Shown here: positions 1 through 9,300 of the stretch, one piece after another
How the letters are laid out: the number at the start of each line of letters is the position of its first letter
Numbering within the stretch: the first letter of the stretch is position 1
Origin: Rhodopirellula baltica
GTDB taxonomy: Bacteria; Planctomycetota; Planctomycetia; Pirellulales; Pirellulaceae
Reading direction: 5' to 3'
Length of the DNA stretch: 64,000 bases
Assembly (NCBI GenBank): GCA_002901265.1
Contig: PPHI01000052.1
Location: 1-64,000, forward strand
Program-made: the position numbers and the translations under genes
Notes under the pieces: generated by a model
The model's database searches: none
Told to the model about the DNA's origin: nothing
Seen by the model: the letters and a program-made list of their open reading frames with translations, nothing else

Positions 1-114
1 CGTCCTGGACGCCAAGAAGAGCGAGTGGTAAAGAAAAGGCCAAAGAGCTACAAGCTGATGAAAACTCCGCGGAAACCCAACCGAAATCGTTTTGCAACAA
101 TCAGTTACGACTAA
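1..114 (+). CDS. Transposase C-terminal fragment (IS4-like), truncated by window edge
   Basis: The first 37 codons are open from the window edge to a TAA at 112-114. The peptide is very basic and contains 'ERVVKKRPKSYKLMKTPR'. A tail of the form R-V-V-K-R-R-P-K-x-Y-x-L-M-x-x-P-R is, as I recall it, typical of the C-terminus of IS4-type DDE transposases, which are common in planctomycetes. The catalytic domain lies outside the window, so family and integrity cannot be checked. A short repeat with the core GTGTCAGGTACCTTTT follows 13 nt after the stop and may be part of the element's end or an independent repeat. The identification rests on one short motif. Confidence 0.55.
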   Translation, partial: RPGRQEERVVKKRPKSYKLMKTPRKPNRNRFATISYD

Positions 115-127
115 CTACGTGCCATTC

Positions 128-170
128 GTGTCAGGTACCTTTTGGGCAGTTTAGGCAATCTACTGTGGGG
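128..170. repeat. Dispersed repeat, copy 1 (core GTGTCAGGTACCTTTT)
   Basis: The core at 128-143 is identical to 49601-49616. Similarity continues loosely for about 25 more bases: both copies run on through a G-rich stretch and an 'rgtttgcct/aggcaatct'-like block to CTGTGGG. Such copies can be solo ends of an insertion sequence or REP-like elements mobilised by Y1 transposases. No Y1 transposase gene is present in the window. The position just after a transposase tail favours an IS-end origin, but this is inference. Confidence 0.6.
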
Positions 171-205
171 CCGATGAAGCGAGCCACTTCGCCAGGACCG
201 GCCCG

Positions 206-1236
206 CTAGTCGCGGTGAAGAAGAATAAAGCGACTACGGAAGCCATCGAGATTGCGGCTGGTAATGAGCTCTGGCTTGGGAGGTGTTATAGGCTCGGCAT
301 TTGGCTGCTCAGCGTTTGTAACTGTTTCAACTTCGGCATCGTTTTTATTCTCGTCCTCTTCCTCGCTTTCTTCTTCGTCCACTTCCTCTTCCTTATCCTC
401 ATCGACAGGTTCAGGAGGAAGGTATTCCGTTTGGACTTCGGTACCGCGACCATCACCATTGTCGTCAAGTTGTCCGTGTTCGGTTTGCAACCGATCGATT
501 GAGCGGAATCGCATGGTGACGTCGACGCAAGTCGTCAGATACAAGTCGAGCAAGCTGATTTTGGAGTCCCCATCAAGATCGCCCAACGTGCTATCGAGCT
601 TTCCCCGGCCAATAGGTCTGCCAAGGCATAGGGCATCTCAGTTCCGGTGAACTCGAGATCAGCTTCCGTCGACGTCAAGACTACGCGCCCCGGTTTGGCC
701 ATCGGCTTGATCCAAAGTCCGCTCAGTGGCTGTGTAAGCCAGAACACTTGCTCCGAGCATTTGACCGGCTCTGACCACTTTGCAAAGTCAACCTGATTGA
801 AATCTCGATCGGTCACATTGAATTGGCATTCGATTCCGTTGAGATGGGAATGCCCAATCATGATCACCCAATAGGCATCGCTTGGTGTCAGTTTTTCTGA
901 CGCTTCACGCAGCGTTTGCTCGACCGTCTTTGCATTGCTGATTCCGACTGATTCGTGTGCGGCAGAAAGTGTTTCTTGCATTTCAGCGTCACCTGCGAGC
1001 ACCGTGAGATGTTCTGGTTTGACGGACAAGGTTTGCTCTACATTCCGAATCAGCTTTTCTGCGGCGGCTGTCATCTGTTCGCGATGTGTGTCGTCACCGG
1101 GCAGCCCGACCATGATTGCCAGATGACGATGCGACGCGGTCGGGGCCCGATCAGCGGCGGGCTCCACCGCCTCTTGTGAGCTTCCGATTGAGACAAGCGT
1201 TATCACTAAACCGGCGAAAAGCGGCAAACGGTACAT
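206..1236 (-). pseudogene. C13/caspase-like (clan CD-type) exported protein, interrupted by a frameshift
   Basis: Reading starts at ATG 1236-1234 and gives a signal-peptide-like N-terminus (residues 1-21), a Rossmann-like 'LAIMVGLPGDD' strand and 'YWVIMIGHSHLNG', which sits where C13/legumain-like proteins carry the catalytic Gly-His (about residues 128-130). The block 'GRVVLTSTEADLEFTGTE' follows. At about 598-603 the frame breaks: the first frame runs on to a stop at 535, while the continuation 'LGDLDGDSKISLLDLYLTT' and 'RLQTEHGQLDDNGDGRG' is in the next frame down to 206. These blocks follow one another in intact planctomycete homologues as I know them. One missing base would explain it. 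The expected nucleophilic Cys is not obvious ('LTQPLSG' instead), so the intact protein may be non-catalytic. The tail is very acidic (Glu/Asp runs). The gene is last in the large minus-strand block, 51 nt after the BlaR1-like gene. Confidence 0.7.
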
Positions 1237-1287
1237 AGCATTCCTACACGTTTATCGAGAGGAGAGAACAGAGTCACTCGAACAGGA

Positions 1288-3354
1288 TCATTCAAACAGT
1301 GGTGACTGCATCACTTGCGATCGTTCGATTTCAAACTCGGCGTGTTGCGACAACAGAAGCGCCGACACTTGTATTTTGTCGATCGAACCGCGACTCGATT
1401 CGCTAAACAGATCTAGCACCGTTCCATCCCAGCAGATCACACACCAACGATTGAGGCTGTCTTGTTGAACCAATGCCGCACCGGCTGGCAGCATTTGTTG
1501 GCCGTGATGAGAAAGCGTTTGCGCGTTCAATAAGTGCAAGGTCGGCGCGACACGTTGGTTTTGCCAGTCACCGCAGACTACGGCAAGGTAGGTCCCATCA
1601 TCGGACATTCGGATGGACTGAATCGGATCGCCATCGGAAGTCCATCGCGCGATCATTTGCCCGGATTGCATTTCCCAGCGGATAACAGACCCGACAGCGT
1701 CTGCAGAAAAGACGCCGCCGTCGTTGCCAACACAGACACTGGTCACTTCGTTCTGATGGCTGCCAAGTAGGGACACCGCCATCGAGGCGTCCAAATCCCA
1801 AAGGCGGACATTGCCATCGGTATCTCCAATAATCACACGTCCCGTTGAAGACACCTCCGAGATCGCTGTCAATTCGTCCTGCTGAAATGAGAGATGCGTT
1901 CGCTCACCGACGATGGAAATCCCACGGTCGGTAACCGCTCGAAGTCGATAGCCAGACGTCTTTAACGTAAAACTCGCCCAACGTTGTGCGGGTTGAAGAT
2001 TCCAAAAACCCGAGGGCGCCGGTGGCAAGGCAGCTTCGATTTCGGCAGCCTGCATCTGAGCTTTGGGAGTTTGTTCGATCACCTGGCTAAACGATGGAGG
2101 CGCGACCGACCAATGACTTGCCAAGTCGGGGCGTTCACCAAGGGGCATCAGATACAGCTGTGGATGAAGGATGATGATCACCGAACACATCACACCACAA
2201 ACCATTCGGACACTTCGCGAAGCCGGGGCGTTGCCTTCTTGACGCATCAGCAACCGCAGCCGTTCTTCTAGGGTTGCGGTCGGTTGCATTCCCGATGCGA
2301 ACTTGGGCAGCCCAATTTGGTGTTCACTGATAAAGTCCACGACGCGCAACAGAGCTTCTGCATAGCGTCGAGGCTTGGTTTCGAGCAATTCGACAGCCCG
2401 CGCATCACAACAAGCTTCCTCATGTCGCTCGAGCTGCTGTTTTGCAAAATAGACACCGGGGAACCACCAATAGGCAGACGTCACAAACCATTCCAGCCAC
2501 CGGACCCAGTGGTCTCGCCGGCAGTAGTGCGCCGTTTCGTGTGCCAAGAATGCCCGACGGTCTTCGTCGGACATTGCCTGCCAAAGGTCTTCGGGACAAA
2601 CGATAATTGGTCGGGTCGCGAACCCGAAAAGCATCGGTGAAACGTGGACATCCATCCGCACGACTCGGGGCGGTTTCGAGCCCCATCGCGAGGACAGACG
2701 CCGACAGGAAAATTGCTGAACGATCTCGGCGGCAGCTTCATCGTCATGGCCGCATTCGGTAATCAGTTTTCGGAAGCGGATCAATCGGACCAGTCCGCGA
2801 GAAGCCATCAGCAGGAACCCGATGCCCCAGACGGTTACCAACCACCCGGTCAATTTGGCTCCAAAGGAATCGAAATACTCTGACAAGCTCGATGGCGAAT
2901 TCGTCACCATCGCCGCATAGCTTGTTTGAAACGCGTCGCGATCGGCGGACGAAAACGCCTCGCTAGATGAAGCGTCATCGTCTGGATGACTCGCCAGATT
3001 TCCCCTGTCCGGAATCTCGCTCGCTAGGATTTCAGAGCGATTCGTTTTTTGAGACGGTCGCGGTAGTGTTTCGCCGCTTGGGTTGGCAATTCTCTGAACG
3101 TTCTCCCCTGATCCGTCTTGCAAAGAAGTTTGTGTTTGACTTGTCGTTTTTGTAGAAGCGGAGGCCTGAGCTGGCAAAGGGATCGGCACGGGCAGTGAGA
3201 TGATTGGTGGGGTCACCAACTTGACCAGGACCAAGATCCACAGCGCATGGGCAAGCGCCGCGCGTTTACCACGACGACCGACCCAAAGGGCGATGACCGC
3301 GATCAACGTCGCTAGAAGCAAGTTACCGATAACCAGCTCCAGCAATGGCATCAT
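1288..3354 (-). CDS. BlaR1-like M56 membrane metalloprotease with C-terminal WD40 repeats
   Basis: The 688-residue protein begins with membrane helices (about 4-26 and 34-60) followed by a Ser/Thr-rich linker, another helix (about 168-190) and the M56 zinc protease motif HETAH at residues 272-276. After a further helix near 380-400 it leaves the BlaR1 plan: instead of a penicillin-binding sensor domain it has WD40-type repeats (about 455-688), for example 'GDTDGNVRLWDLDASM' and 'SADAVGSVIRWEMQSG'. Family knowledge: M56/BlaR1 proteases inactivate a cognate BlaI-type repressor after sensing a signal. Inference: the beta-propeller is the sensing or protein-binding module here. The ATG overlaps the blaI-like stop (ATGA), so the two are translationally coupled. 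ATG occurs twice in a row; the first is used. Confidence 0.85.
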   Translation of the reverse strand: MMPLLELVIGNLLLATLIAVIALWVGRRGKRAALAHALWILVLVKLVTPPIISLPVPIPLPAQASASTKTTSQTQTSLQDGSGENVQRIANPSGETLPRPSQKTNRSEILASEIPDRGNLASHPDDDASSSEAFSSADRDAFQTSYAAMVTNSPSSLSEYFDSFGAKLTGWLVTVWGIGFLLMASRGLVRLIRFRKLITECGHDDEAAAEIVQQFSCRRLSSRWGSKPPRVVRMDVHVSPMLFGFATRPIIVCPEDLWQAMSDEDRRAFLAHETAHYCRRDHWVRWLEWFVTSAYWWFPGVYFAKQQLERHEEACCDARAVELLETKPRRYAEALLRVVDFISEHQIGLPKFASGMQPTATLEERLRLLMRQEGNAPASRSVRMVCGVMCSVIIILHPQLYLMPLGERPDLASHWSVAPPSFSQVIEQTPKAQMQAAEIEAALPPAPSGFWNLQPAQRWASFTLKTSGYRLRAVTDRGISIVGERTHLSFQQDELTAISEVSSTGRVIIGDTDGNVRLWDLDASMAVSLLGSHQNEVTSVCVGNDGGVFSADAVGSVIRWEMQSGQMIARWTSDGDPIQSIRMSDDGTYLAVVCGDWQNQRVAPTLHLLNAQTLSHHGQQMLPAGAALVQQDSLNRWCVICWDGTVLDLFSESSRGSIDKIQVSALLLSQHAEFEIERSQVMQSPLFE

Positions 3355-3734
3355 TCGGAATCCATTTCGTCCAGGATTTTGCGAAGTCGTTTTCGCTGGC
3401 GCGAACTGAACTTGGCCGACTTCACGAGGTGTGTCAGCAACGTCCCCATGGTGCCGTCACACAGCTCGTCTGCGGTGGCTTGTAATCGGTTGCTAATCAA
3501 TTCGTCGCGGCCGACGATCGCGGCGAACTGGTGTGGCCAACAATCACGGTTCCGTCCAACAAAGCCTTTGGTTTCCAGCCGTGAGATCAACTTTTGAACG
3601 GTCGCGATGTCCGATGGGGTTTCGGCACCATAGAGCCATTTGGAGAGCTGTTTCAAAGTAGCCCGTTCGTTCTCCCACAGCTTCTCCAGAATTGCTAATT
3701 CGGCAGCCGTGACGTCTTTGGAAGGTTTCACCAT
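3351..3734 (-). CDS. BlaI/MecI/CopY-family transcriptional repressor
   Basis: At 127 residues this has the usual length of the penicillinase-repressor family. It starts with the family pattern 'LTxAEhxILExLW' in the form 'VTAAELAILEKLWENE', followed by a winged helix containing 'SDIATVQKLISRLETKGFV' (recognition helix and wing) and a C-terminal dimerisation/cleavage region. It would bind DNA as a dimer, probably upstream of its own operon, and be inactivated by the coupled M56 protease. A 60-nt gap separates it from the VWA gene upstream, so it may have its own promoter or be read through from the larger operon. The target operator was not identified. Confidence 0.9.
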   Translation of the reverse strand: MVKPSKDVTAAELAILEKLWENERATLKQLSKWLYGAETPSDIATVQKLISRLETKGFVGRNRDCWPHQFAAIVGRDELISNRLQATADELCDGTMGTLLTHLVKSAKFSSRQRKRLRKILDEMDSE

Positions 3735-3794
3735 CGTTTCATGTCTTTGTCGTTCAAGGTGTTCTTATGAAGCAAGTTCGTTCGCCGAGTAGGA

Positions 3795-6389
3795 TCATGC
3801 CAAACCTGTGGTTCGACGCCAGATCCATTCTGTGGTGAGCAGTCCGATTAGAGCAAACCAGAGCCAAATTCGGTTCCAGGCCGGCGTCGATTCGACTTTC
3901 GCCGGCCCCTGTTGCTCTTGGCGTTCTCGAAGCAGCTCAGTCAATTGATCGGGATCTTCAAGCACTTTGCCGCCTGAAACGGCAGCCAGCCGCGATAATA
4001 ACTCATGATTGGGCAACGGGTTCTGTTGCTCAAACGGATCACTCAGGATTTGAACGGCCAACGAAGTGCTATCGACCTGTGTTCCATGGCTGAACGCCAT
4101 CCCCATGTCTTCGCCCTCGTAGGCAGTCAATTCAATCCGCATCCCACTGTCGGATGCGGCGACCGACTCGCTGAGCATCAAGTTGACTTCGTAGACCTGT
4201 TCTTCGGCGTTGATCTTCATGGGGAGTTCTTCCCCCCAGGCGATCCGTGGCCCAACTTCGCCACTTTCCCGGACCACATTGTCAGGCCATAGGACAGGCG
4301 AATAAAGCGACATGTCGTCGAGCGATTCAGGTTCGAACATGGCCCAAACTCGATAGCCTGTTGTCCGCAACGCGGCCTCGTCATACGACGTCGCTCGAAT
4401 CTGCAGTCGCTGACCTGGTCGATAAAAACGTTGGTTGCTACTGACGACTAATCGGCGGCGACCTGTCGAAGATTCTTCCGTTGCCCAGTAAACCAAATTG
4501 CGCCAGAACTTTGCCGCGACTCGCTCTGGTTGATCACCCCAGTTTTGTGCGAGCCCTTCAAGATACGAACCAGACAAAGAAGCCGTCGACACCAGGACTC
4601 GGCCCCGACCGGCTCGCTGTGCGACAATCACTGGCTTGTGATCCTCGGACGTTTGTGCCAACACCGTCGCATCGGGTTTTGCGATGATGTCGCCGACCGC
4701 GACGCCGAGTTCGGGCAACGTTTTCAAAATCTGCTCGTTGAGCAATCGCTCCATTCGCAATCGCCAAATCGGGTGCAGCGGTTCGGTCACTTGAACGGCG
4801 GTCGACAAAGGGTAGACCGCGTTTGACGGTTCCAGCACAACCGGCAGAAAGGCCTCCAGAAGAGTGTCCTGCCATCCCGTTTGACGCATCGCACCCGCAC
4901 CTGTCAGGATCAAACCGCCACCGCGACCGTCAACCCATTGTGCCAACCAACGCTGTTGTTCCTCGTCGAGAACATCGGCAGTGACTTCATTGAAAATCAC
5001 ACAGTCGTATGCGAACAGTTCCGCGCGTGTCGATGGAAAGCCGCTGCTGGATTGAACCGACCCGTTGGTAGCGACTCGACGCAAGCTTTGCCCGCCAAGA
5101 CTTTGCAAAACGGTGCACTCGATATCTTCGTCGGCCTGCAACGCCGATTGAATCGAGACCTCTTCACTCGACTGCTCTCTTCCCAAATTGCTAAACAGCC
5201 CACCAAGAAACGAAGCCTGTTGCATCTGTCGTGGCCGATTCGCCTCGATGCTTAGCACACGAACTTTGGTACGGTCGATCTCGACATGCGTTTCGACACG
5301 GTTGTTTTTTGTGCTAAGCTCGCCATCGATCGGATCAACGACCACCACCAAGTCCTCCGCGCGGTCGTCCACCCGAAAGACAAGCGACGCCGATTGTGCC
5401 CCGCCAGTCAATGTAATGGGAATCGCAGCGACTTCGGCATAGTCATCGTCAATCGTTGTCGACTTGCGCAACACACGTACCGTTGTCTCTTGGCCGGGAT
5501 AGCCGAAACTGCGTAGGAAGACTTGCAGTTCGTTTTCTGTAAACTTCCTCACTCTTGAAGGAACGACCAACGAAACGATTGCGATGTCCCCCGAGCCTCC
5601 CGCGTGGCCGATCGGTACCACATGAATCGGCACTTTGTTCTTGCCAAAGATTTCGCCGAGATGTTCAACCGATTCCGATGCACGCACCCGACCATCGGAC
5701 AGCAGGACAACGCCTGCCGATGTTTGACCGCGAACCTGGGGCAACAACTGACGCAAAGCATCGGCCAAACGTGAGTCCGATGCGGCGGGCGGTTCGATCG
5801 AAGTTGCGTCGTCAGCTGGGTCGCCTGACGCGACCAACCGAATGGCAGGTGCCATGCGATCGCCTTCCGGTCGCCCCTTAAGAGTCTCCGGTATTTGGTC
5901 GATCGATGCCTGGTTGCCGTCCGATTTTGCAAAGGGTTCGAGGCGGTGCCCAAATCGAAATGCTTGGACATCGCCGCCATCATGTTCGCCAGCGCCCTGT
6001 TGTGCCGAACGTGTGAATTGAATCGCCTGTTGCCAGCGATCTTGATCGCCGCCGAGCTGCATACTTTGCGAACCGTCGAACAGGTAAATCATCCGTGGGC
6101 GTGTCGTTTCACCTGGTTGCTGATCGACGATCTTGGGACCCAGCATGATCACAAGAACGATCCCAACCGCAGCGGCACGCAACAGCACGAGTCCCAAGCG
6201 GTCTCGTACCAATGTCTTGCCCCAACAGATCCGCAACAGCGCCCAGACAACAATCACGGCGCCTGCCAATCCCAGCCAAGCCCATTGTTGCAGTGGTGTT
6301 TCCCAAGTGACGAACGTTTCGGCGATCAAACTGTTCGAATCGCCGAATCCCATTTGCGTGATACACGGCAAGATCATGTTCAAGCTCAT
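3795..6389 (-). CDS. Membrane VWA-type protein with glutamine-amidotransferase-like domain
   Basis: The 864-residue protein has two N-terminal membrane helices (about 33-53 and 66-88), then a VWA-like domain whose metal-ion-dependent adhesion site reads 'YLFDGSQSM' (D-x-S-x-S). A middle region carries a Rossmann-like segment 'GGGLILTGAGAMRQTGW', typical of the class I glutamine-amidotransferase-like fold found in BatA-type proteins of planctomycetes. One C-terminal helix ('IWLWFALIGLLTTEWIW') closes it. The topology places most of the protein outside the cytoplasm between membrane anchors. The start ATG overlaps the preceding gene's stop (ATGA). With MoxR, DUF58 and BatA-like genes upstream it belongs to a MoxR-VWA type system; the substrate is unknown. 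Confidence 0.8.
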   Translation of the reverse strand: MSLNMILPCITQMGFGDSNSLIAETFVTWETPLQQWAWLGLAGAVIVVWALLRICWGKTLVRDRLGLVLLRAAAVGIVLVIMLGPKIVDQQPGETTRPRMIYLFDGSQSMQLGGDQDRWQQAIQFTRSAQQGAGEHDGGDVQAFRFGHRLEPFAKSDGNQASIDQIPETLKGRPEGDRMAPAIRLVASGDPADDATSIEPPAASDSRLADALRQLLPQVRGQTSAGVVLLSDGRVRASESVEHLGEIFGKNKVPIHVVPIGHAGGSGDIAIVSLVVPSRVRKFTENELQVFLRSFGYPGQETTVRVLRKSTTIDDDYAEVAAIPITLTGGAQSASLVFRVDDRAEDLVVVVDPIDGELSTKNNRVETHVEIDRTKVRVLSIEANRPRQMQQASFLGGLFSNLGREQSSEEVSIQSALQADEDIECTVLQSLGGQSLRRVATNGSVQSSSGFPSTRAELFAYDCVIFNEVTADVLDEEQQRWLAQWVDGRGGGLILTGAGAMRQTGWQDTLLEAFLPVVLEPSNAVYPLSTAVQVTEPLHPIWRLRMERLLNEQILKTLPELGVAVGDIIAKPDATVLAQTSEDHKPVIVAQRAGRGRVLVSTASLSGSYLEGLAQNWGDQPERVAAKFWRNLVYWATEESSTGRRRLVVSSNQRFYRPGQRLQIRATSYDEAALRTTGYRVWAMFEPESLDDMSLYSPVLWPDNVVRESGEVGPRIAWGEELPMKINAEEQVYEVNLMLSESVAASDSGMRIELTAYEGEDMGMAFSHGTQVDSTSLAVQILSDPFEQQNPLPNHELLSRLAAVSGGKVLEDPDQLTELLRERQEQQGPAKVESTPAWNRIWLWFALIGLLTTEWIWRRTTGLA

Positions 6390-9300
6390 TGGGCCGCTCC
6401 GCTGGTAGCCGTGGAAGCGTCATCGCTCGAAAGTGTGCGAAAATAACCGTCAACCGCCCGCTGATATTCCGAAGGTACCGGTGTATCCCGATCAGCAGCG
6501 ATTTCCAACAAGATCACCTGCTGTATCCGGCGGCGAAGCTCTTGAGCGATCACCTGCAAGCGTCCAGAGGTTCGATTTTGCAACGAGATTCCTCCACCGC
6601 CGTTGCTCCCAATCAAGAGGCTCTGAATGCTCCCGTCAGCATTCGCCGGCATCCCATTTCGTTGATCGTCGGCTTCAGAAGAACCACCCTGCGACTCATT
6701 TTCCATCGGCTCATCGCCTACTCCGCCGGAACCATCTTCCAAAAGCTCGGCCAGTTCACGCAGACTCTCATCGCGTAGGTCTTGAGCGAGCTGCTGCATT
6801 TGTGCCTTGATTTCCGGTGGCTGTTCGGAAGGTTCGCCGGAACCATTTTGGGATTGTTGCGACAGCTGTGTCGCTTGCTGTTCCATTTGTCGCAGGCGGG
6901 CCAAACGCGGCGTCACCAGTTGTTGATACAGCCGCTCCAACTGACGTGCCGCGTCGACGTAATCGTTGGCACGATCCATCGCCGCTTCGCCAGCCAAATT
7001 TTGCTGCGTTTGGTCTTCAAGATTCACCTCCCCGATCGCCTGCCGTGAGTCGGCGAGCAATCCCATGAATTCCGCTTCGTCCGCAAATTGGCGAAGCCGA
7101 TCGTTTACTTCGCTCATCTCGATATCACCGATTTCGGCTTGGCTTGAAAGCACCTCCTTCAAGGTTTCGCCACGCGCGGCAATCCGATTCAACGTCCTTT
7201 CCAGCTGCGTCTCATCGTTTCCTGCTTCATCCTCGCCCTGACCACCTTGCCCACCGCGAAGCCGATCCGATAGCTGGCGTTCCATCATCCCCATGCCGAC
7301 CGTCAAATCACGGAGTGTCGAGATACGAGTGACCGGTTCGGTTGCCGCAATCGACTCAAGCTGATTGCTCATTTCCTCAAGTAAATCGCTCGACGCGTTT
7401 CCCTGACGAGAAAAAGCAGGCAAGTTTCGTTCGCGTGCCTGGTCGGCGAGCGTATCCATCTCTTCAAGTGCTTTTTGCATTCGTCCGGACAGCAATTCCG
7501 AAGACTCCAGTTCCTGATCAAGTTCGTCACGCACCGCCTCCAAACGGGCCAGCAACTCAACTTGGGCTTCGTACAACATTTCTTCCTCAGACGGTGCGTC
7601 GCTGTCGTCCGCAGTGCTATCGTTAGCGCCAGCCGGGTCAGCGGTCTCTTCGGTCTCTTCGCCACCCTGCCCAGCGTTGTCGCTTTGGTCCTCAGCACTC
7701 TGGCCCTCAGCGTTCTGGTCCGTGGGCATTTCGGCTTCCGCATTTTCTTGGGGCTCAGTTGCCGGTTGGTCCGAATTGGAACCTTCAGTCGCAGGCATGT
7801 CCGTCGGTTTGCCGCCGCTTGTTCCGCCAGACCCTTGGCTTCCGTTTTGCATTTGCCGCGACTGACGTGCGAGCTGGCGCTGATCGGAAGCGATCCTTTT
7901 CAGGGTATCAACCAATTCTTGCGGCGTTTGCGGGCGGTCGCGTCGCAGTTTTTGTTGTAGTTGCCTTGCCAACTGATTCATTGCACGTCGTTGACTTGGC
8001 GACTGCATGTTGGTCAGCAGGATTTCCAGTTCGCGTCGTGCCTCGACGAGAGATTGCAGTGCGTCTTCTTCCTGCGCGAATGCAAGCTCCATCGCTCCTG
8101 CGGCAAGCGAATCGGCCGCTTGCAACATCGACGCTTCGGCACGACTGAGCGCTTCGACATCATCGTTTCCGCGTTCGAGGAAGAATTCGGCGAGGAATCG
8201 TGTGAGGTCGGCGAGCTCGCTTTGGTTTTTCACCAATCGGTCGATTGCCCCCAGCTCACTGGCCAAGTCATCGCCTTTCCGAATCAAGTTTCGCGTTCGG
8301 TTGATGACAAATCGTTCCCGACGAATCAGTTCGTCAAGCTGAACGATTACTCGGCCATTGCCACCCGGCATGGGTTCGATCTCAGCTTCTCGAAAGAATT
8401 GACGCAGAGGTCGAATATCGATGTACCGAACATCGCTTTCGGTTCGATGAGCTCCCCAGGGCCGGTTGTCGACGGCATAGGCGTAGTACGCAATGTAGTC
8501 GCGTTCGGTCAGGCGAAACGACTCAAGTGGCAGAATCTCACTGAGCTTCAATCGCGTTTTCATGCTTCCAGAATGATCGCCTTCCGAATCGGGGACCCAA
8601 TCGACCAACACATATTCGACGTCACTTCCGATCTGAAAGGCGATGCCTGATTCGACGACTCCATAGTCATCGGAGACTTGGACAGTCAGAGGTACCTCGG
8701 CCAAGGTGTGAACACGAAGCTCATCGGATGGCTCCGTCCAGCGCAACTCGGGTGCACGATCACGCCGTATACCCAATCGCCCTTCCACAGGGTCCATTGG
8801 CGTTCCGTCAGGACCAGCCCCGGCGAATGTCCAACGCACCGTATCCTCGGTTGGCAGTGAAAACGTCCAGACTCGCGGGTCATCGCCGGGCACAAGTTCG
8901 ACCGGCTGCATCTGGGACTTCTTTGGTCCGATCAGCAACTCTGTTGATGCCAATGGATGATTGACTTCGACGGTGACCTGGACTTCCGATCGTTCCAACA
9001 CGGTGATTTCGGATCGGTCAAACAGACGTGGTTGAAGCCCGGTGTATTCCGGCGGCGTGACATCGATCGCCAAGCGTTTCAGTTCGATCAATGGCTGGAT
9101 GTCAATACGATGCATCTTTGTCGTTCGGCCAGCAGACACAAACTGATACTCCACTGGCTTGATCGCATTGCCCAAGTTCAGGCTGAAGCGTTTACGTCCT
9201 TCCGACGGGTACGATTCGTCTTGCACTTTGTCAGCCGCAAGTTTTGACTCGATCCACTCGATGTTTTCATCCGTTGTCTGAGGATCCAAATCAAGCGGGA

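Noticed and set aside
252-650. Plus-strand Ser-rich frame of 132 codons
   Set aside because: It is the complement of the acidic tail of the C13-like gene; the Ser run comes from Glu codons read on the other strand.
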